The notes beneath the pieces are model-generated. The model was not told where the DNA came from. It did no database searches and worked only from the letters and a program-made list of their open reading frames with translations. Positions 59,942 through 64,000 of a DNA stretch of 64,000 nucleotides are shown here, one piece after another (position 1 is the stretch's first letter; every line of letters begins with the position of its first letter). The position numbers and the translations under genes are program-made. The stretch is from CAJXMH01 sp964001305 (GTDB lineage Bacteria; Bacteroidota; Bacteroidia; Flavobacteriales_E; Vicingaceae): positions 1-64,000 of the forward strand of contig CAXFAI010000042.1 of NCBI GenBank assembly GCA_964001305.1, written 5' to 3'.

Positions 59942-62293
59942 CTATTTTGTTGAATCCTCAGAATAATAACCATAGCCATATCCATAGCCGTAGCCGTAGC
60001 CATAGCCATAGCTGCCATAATAATAACCTCCCATGCCCTGCTTTTGAACTACCGCATTAACTACTATACCCATCTTTGTTAAAACTTTGTCCTCATAAAG
60101 TTGATTTACATTAGATAGATATGCTTTTTTGGTATAATTATGACGAACGATATAAAGACCAGCATCAGCATATTTCTTTAGTAAAAGTGCATCGGTAACT
60201 AAACCAAGAGGAGGAGAGTCAATAATAATAACATCATAGTGTGTATTTAGCTCTTCCATTAATTGGTCCATGTTTTTTGACTCAATTAATTCTGCAGGGT
60301 TTGGAGGAATAGGTCCAGAAGAAATTAAGTCTAAGTTATCCACTTTTGTTGCTTGAGTCACTTCATTTAATTTCCCCTTTCCAATAAGGTAGGTGCTTAA
60401 TCCGACATTATTTTGCAAATCAAAATCATTAAATATTTTAGGCTTTCTTAAATCGGCACCTAGAAGTACGGTTTTTTTCCCGGAAGCGGCATATATTGCC
60501 GCAAGATTGATAGAAGTAAATGTTTTTCCTTCACCACTAACAGACGAAGTAACTAAGATTGTTACCTTCTCTTTGCCTTCTGTCATAAAATTTAAGTTGG
60601 TTCTTATCGAACGATAGGACTCTGCTATTACTGATTTTAGATTGCCAGATACTACCAAATTCTTTTCTAAACTTTTTTTGTAAGCAACACTTCCCAAAAG
60701 AGGTATAGAGGTTACCTTATCTAAGTCTAATGGATTAACAATTTTGCTATTTAGCACATATAATAATAGAATAATAAGCACAGGTATACCTACTCCAACT
60801 AGAATTGAAAAAAGATATATATCAGCAGGATTTGGCCCTACATAACTAACCCTAAAGTGATCTGCATAGTCTAAAATTTGAGCTTTCGGCACATTTGAGG
60901 CTTTTGCTATACTCGCTTCCGAACGTTTATTTAACAAATAAGTGTATAAATCACTAAGTATTTTATTTTCACGTTTTAAGTTAAAAAACCGCCTCTGCTC
61001 TGATGGAATTTGCATAACTCTTTGCTCCTCAGCAATTATTAGTTTTCGCAACGAATCAATACTAAATAATATTTGAGTTTTATTTGATTTTGCTATAAAT
61101 TCTAAATTTTCTTTGAGACTTTCTATTTCTGTCTTCTTTAATGAATAATCTTGATTTGTTTCAGTAACTCGATAAGATGATTCTTTCAAGTCTAAACTTA
61201 GTTGATAAATTTTCTGTATCATTTGATCAACTTGATTGTCTACAAATCCAAAAACTGAAGAAGAAGGAAATGCGGAAATTTTATCCTTTTTTAATTCCTT
61301 TAATAAGGCTGAGTAATATTCCTTTTGAACACTTCTTTGTGTAAGTTGCTCTTCTAGGTTCAAGACTGTATTTAAATTCTGATCTGAAACTTCATCTTGT
61401 ATAAAAATGCGGTCTGAAAAATTGTCTTTGTAAAATTGCTCTAACTGATATTCAGTAACAACCAATGAATCTGCTATATTCTTTAATTGTTCATCTACGA
61501 AAGCTATTGTGCTGCTAGCTGTTTGATTATTTTGTTCTACACCCCAAGCAATGTAACCTTTCATTAAGGTATTTAAGAAGTCAATCGACTTTTCAGGAGT
61601 CTGATTAACCTCTGATAAAACCAAAATAGACGATTCCTGATTTTCAACCCCAATTTTTAAAGATCTTTGAAAATTTCGTGCCCAAGATTGATGACTCTTA
61701 AATTGAACTAAGTAGACATCTTCTTCACTAACCGAAGCCTTTACACGGTTAATTATTAACTTGCTTCCAAAAAAATCAAACCCCTTTCCAATTGCTATCT
61801 TTTCTCCTTTCTCTATTTCTTCAATGTCACGAGAAACTAAGCATTCATATTCATTTAAGAATTTAATGTATAATTTATTTGACTTTGGCAATCCTCCCTC
61901 AATACTCACCCTAAAATCTGAATAAGGGTACAATTCAGTCGTTTTGATATTACCTACTCTAAAATATGAAATCCGCCAATCTAAATCTTTAGCAATCCTC
62001 AACATTAAAGGAAATGACTTAAAAATTCCAACCTCATTTACTAACCGATTCCGACTACTAACAAGCTCCATTCCTGGTAAGAAATACTCTTGGCCCCAAG
62101 AAGAATACTCATCTTTTACCAGCATCCGAGAAGAAGTATTATAGGTAAGAGGAGTATACCTAACTTGATAATAAGCATATCCAACACCACCTAAAATCCC
62201 TATTAAAACCAAGTACCAGTACTTTAGCAAATAGGATAATAATACTTTAGGATCAATTTGAATTGTAGAGATAGAAGACGTTTTGCCTTGCAT
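59942..62293 (-). CDS. Wzc-like polysaccharide co-polymerase and tyrosine autokinase
   Basis: A 783-residue inner-membrane protein that controls chain length and export. Two membrane segments (YWYLVLIGILGGVGYAYY near 25, PADIYLFSILVGVGIPVLI near 500) bracket a large periplasmic Wzz domain with coiled coils. The cytoplasmic BY-kinase has Walker A SGEGKT, a Walker A'-type VLLGADLRKP and IIIDSPPLG. The tail is a Tyr cluster, three Tyr then seven Tyr-Gly pairs and a Tyr-Tyr, encoded by a hexanucleotide repeat. ATG 62293 is chosen over an ATG 12 codons upstream. It heads the right-hand leftward operon; no Wza-type exporter or Wzb phosphatase is in the window. Confidence 0.95.
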   Translation of the reverse strand: MQGKTSSISTIQIDPKVLLSYLLKYWYLVLIGILGGVGYAYYQVRYTPLTYNTSSRMLVKDEYSSWGQEYFLPGMELVSSRNRLVNEVGIFKSFPLMLRIAKDLDWRISYFRVGNIKTTELYPYSDFRVSIEGGLPKSNKLYIKFLNEYECLVSRDIEEIEKGEKIAIGKGFDFFGSKLIINRVKASVSEEDVYLVQFKSHQSWARNFQRSLKIGVENQESSILVLSEVNQTPEKSIDFLNTLMKGYIAWGVEQNNQTASSTIAFVDEQLKNIADSLVVTEYQLEQFYKDNFSDRIFIQDEVSDQNLNTVLNLEEQLTQRSVQKEYYSALLKELKKDKISAFPSSSVFGFVDNQVDQMIQKIYQLSLDLKESSYRVTETNQDYSLKKTEIESLKENLEFIAKSNKTQILFSIDSLRKLIIAEEQRVMQIPSEQRRFFNLKRENKILSDLYTYLLNKRSEASIAKASNVPKAQILDYADHFRVSYVGPNPADIYLFSILVGVGIPVLIILLLYVLNSKIVNPLDLDKVTSIPLLGSVAYKKSLEKNLVVSGNLKSVIAESYRSIRTNLNFMTEGKEKVTILVTSSVSGEGKTFTSINLAAIYAASGKKTVLLGADLRKPKIFNDFDLQNNVGLSTYLIGKGKLNEVTQATKVDNLDLISSGPIPPNPAELIESKNMDQLMEELNTHYDVIIIDSPPLGLVTDALLLKKYADAGLYIVRHNYTKKAYLSNVNQLYEDKVLTKMGIVVNAVVQKQGMGGYYYGSYGYGYGYGYGYGYGYYSEDSTK
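59965..60012. repeat. Hexanucleotide repeat coding the Tyr-Gly tail
   Basis: Near-identical six-base units (GCCATA/GCCGTA on the plus strand) repeat about seven times and encode alternating Tyr and Gly at the C-terminus of the Wzc-like kinase. The units differ only at third codon positions. Confidence 0.75.
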
Positions 62294-62439
62294 GAAAGAT
62301 ATTTTCAATTTGGCTGCAAAGAAAAGCAATTATTGGGTTAGTATTGAAAAAAGAGAGAGATGTGAAATATTACTATAGTTTAAAAGTCTGGATTAACTAA
62401 AATCTTAATATATGTTTTCTTTTTTAATTCAATTTGAAT

Positions 62440-63006
62440 ATGACTAAATGTAAAGTTTTTGGTATTGGATTTCATAAAACAGTTACAACCACACTTGATA
62501 TTGCTTTGAAAGAGTTAGGCTACAATGTTTTAGGATCACACACAGATCTCGCAAATACAATATCCAAAGGAAAGCTTGAAGAAATATTTCAAATTACAGA
62601 CCAATATGATGTTCTGCAAGACAACCCTTGGCCTCTTTTGTATAAGCAATTAGATTTGAGGTACCCTGATAGTAAGTTTATTTTAACCTATCGAGATGAG
62701 CAACGCTGGATTGATTCAATTCATAATCATTTTGTTGCAGACAATACAATGACGAGAAAATTAATCTATGCTATTGAGCATCCAAAAGGCAATGAATCAA
62801 CTTATATTGAAAAATACCAATAACATAATCAAGAAATACAAGAATATTCTAAACATAGACCTAATAACCTCTTAATGTTAAATCTGGAAAGAAGATTGCA
62901 AATGGGATAAAATTTGCAAGTTTTGAATTTACCAATTCCAAATAAAGACTTTCCAGATGCTAATAAAGGCAATTATATTATTCCTTTAAATACCATCAAA
63001 AAATAG
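62440..63006 (+). pseudogene. Decayed sulfotransferase gene
   Basis: From ATG 62440 an intact stretch of 127 codons carries a sulfotransferase N-terminus (GIGFHKTVTTTLDIALKELG, then SKFILTYRDEQRWIDSI). It stops at TAA 62821-62823, but the same frame continues with family-like sequence (HNQEIQEYSKHRP, NNLLMLNLE). The +1 frame then carries WDKICKF (about 62903-62923), and the original frame resumes with LNLPIPNKDFPDANKGNY to the stop at 63004-63006. One nonsense change and two compensating frameshifts explain the pattern. The full-length product would be about 188 residues. A TCAATTTG string (one off TAnnTTTG) precedes the ATG. Confidence 0.85.
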
Positions 63007-63239
63007 TAAATCTAAAATCAAGGCATTAAAAATGATCAAGTGACAAAAGGAAAAGCTTAGTTAATTCAACCAAAAAAGGAATATTCTTAATTACTCCTTT
63101 ATTAAAATGAAAATTGAAACCGAATTAAAAATAAATTCGTAATAATGTCAAATTCTTAAATACATCAATTAACTAATATTTAAAGTTTTAGTTTATAATT
63201 AAAGTTATAACTTTACCCCTTGAAAAAATTTCAAATAAG
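63007..63239. other. Gap between the pseudogene and a secreted protein gene
   Basis: This 233-base stretch is very AT-rich and holds no ORF or stable hairpin that I can support. The promoter of the next gene should lie here; TAACTTTA near 63207-63214 is one base off TAnnTTTG. Confidence 0.4.
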
Positions 63240-64000
63240 ATGAAAAATATCTGTCTCCTAGTTATTACAATAAGTTTTGTTTGTTTCTCTGGACAAATAA
63301 ATGGTCAAAATGGACCAGGTGGAATTGGAAATTCTACCGATAATATATTGTGGCTCGATGCCAATAATTTGAGTTTAAATGATGGAGACCCTGTTAGCAC
63401 TTGGGCTGACACTTCGGGTAATGGAAACAATGCGACTCAAATTAGCGCATCCAATCAACCCATATTCAATACTAATGTTTTAAATGGATTTCCAGCAATT
63501 ACGTTTGATGGGTCTAATGATTACTTAAATTTAGATAATCATATAACTACTTCAGCTTTAACTGCCTTTTCAGTTTTTAGGAATAATAGTGGAGGCGGTA
63601 AAACGATTATTGAAATTCAAAATCATTTATTATTAGGTAGAAATATTACTGCTTATGTTGATTACAATACTCGATTTTCTTTAGCCAAAGGCACTTTAAA
63701 TGCTGCCATTTATTCTTTAACTAGTAGTTCTACTGCTTCTTCAAACTTTTTAATGACATGCAGATTAAATAGCAGTACACAAAGTAGAACTTCTTTTCAC
63801 TCTTCATTAACATCTTCTATTGGGGGTAGGCCCGGTGACACCCGATTTAGCTTAAATGGATTTATTCCTGAAATAGTCCTTTATAATAGAGAACTAAATT
63901 CTGCAGAACGAACAATAGTATTAAATTATTTATCATCAAAATATAACCTAACAACACTTAACGACAATTACGCTTATGAAACAGGAGGCTACTATAGGAG
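63240..64000 (+). CDS. Secreted LamG-like domain protein, N-terminal part
   Basis: An open frame from ATG 63240 runs to the window edge without a stop (253 codons seen). The signal peptide spans about residues 1-23 (CLLVITISFVCFSGQINGQ). A concanavalin-like/LamG domain follows: ILWLDANNLSLNDGD, WADTSGNGNNATQ, PAITFDGSNDYLNLDN and near the end FIPEIVLYNRELNSAERTIV. These motifs are common at the N-terminus of very large T9SS-secreted surface proteins, so this is probably one, but its C-terminus lies outside. It is rightward and separate from the polysaccharide locus. Confidence 0.85.
   Translation, partial: MKNICLLVITISFVCFSGQINGQNGPGGIGNSTDNILWLDANNLSLNDGDPVSTWADTSGNGNNATQISASNQPIFNTNVLNGFPAITFDGSNDYLNLDNHITTSALTAFSVFRNNSGGGKTIIEIQNHLLLGRNITAYVDYNTRFSLAKGTLNAAIYSLTSSSTASSNFLMTCRLNSSTQSRTSFHSSLTSSIGGRPGDTRFSLNGFIPEIVLYNRELNSAERTIVLNYLSSKYNLTTLNDNYAYETGGYYR

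Noticed and set aside
59965..60012. Tandem hexamers considered as a CRISPR or intergenic repeat
   Set aside because: Units are six bases with no spacers and lie in frame in the autokinase gene.

Overview
The window is AT-rich DNA from a member of the Bacteroidota, most likely a gliding, surface- or particle-associated flavobacterium or cytophaga relative. Three things point there: type IX secretion (T9SS) cargo proteins of both the sorting-domain type and the gliding-motility-associated C-terminal type; several TAnnTTTG promoter boxes with almost no clear Shine-Dalgarno sites; and Bacteroidota-specific families such as DUF4290 beside murA and DUF6089. No tRNA, rRNA, CRISPR array, insertion sequence or phage gene was recognised.

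Bases 1-31950 are mostly housekeeping. In order they hold rpsL (start of the str operon, leftward), uvrD/pcrA-DUF4290-murA-TlpA-like thioredoxin (rightward, ended by a strong terminator), a T9SS cargo protein, grpE-dnaJ with its own terminator, mnmD with a cysteine-cluster protein, a thioredoxin-fold protein with a beta-helix lipoprotein, a LuxC-type acyl-CoA reductase divergent from a two-cluster ferredoxin, and a long leftward run guaB-PPIase-lipoprotein-SurA-MoxR. Then come a very large T9SS surface protein, an active/inactive M16 protease pair, a WecE-type sugar aminotransferase and a DUF6089 outer-membrane barrel. MurA carries Asp instead of the usual catalytic Cys.

Bases 31966-62293 form one large Wzy-type surface polysaccharide locus. 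The right-hand leftward operon starts with a Wzc-like tyrosine autokinase and a Wzx-like flippase. It continues through two sulfotransferases, a DegT aminotransferase, a WbqC-like protein, another sulfotransferase, two glycosyltransferases and a methyltransferase. It ends with a module resembling the Wbp pathway for amidino-2,3-diamino-uronic acid: HisH-like, HisF-like, WbpG-like, WbpB-like, WbpD-like and WbpE-like, with a sulfotransferase gene wedged between the HisH and HisF partners, and finally a glycosyltransferase. A rightward block (rfbF, rfbG, RmlC-like epimerase, SDR reductase, glycosyltransferase) should make and attach a CDP-linked 6-deoxyhexose. The left-hand leftward operon holds four glycosyltransferases, the candidate Wzy polymerase and a WcaF-like acetyltransferase. 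Together the genes predict a sulfated, acetylated polysaccharide containing an amidino-uronic acid and a 6-deoxyhexose.

Bases 62330-64000 hold a decayed sulfotransferase pseudogene and the start of a secreted LamG-like protein that runs off the window. The most unusual items are the sulfation plus amidination locus, the sulfotransferase pseudogene, the atypical SDR active site, the MurA Asp, and TAnnTTTG boxes lying 4-6 bases before start codons.
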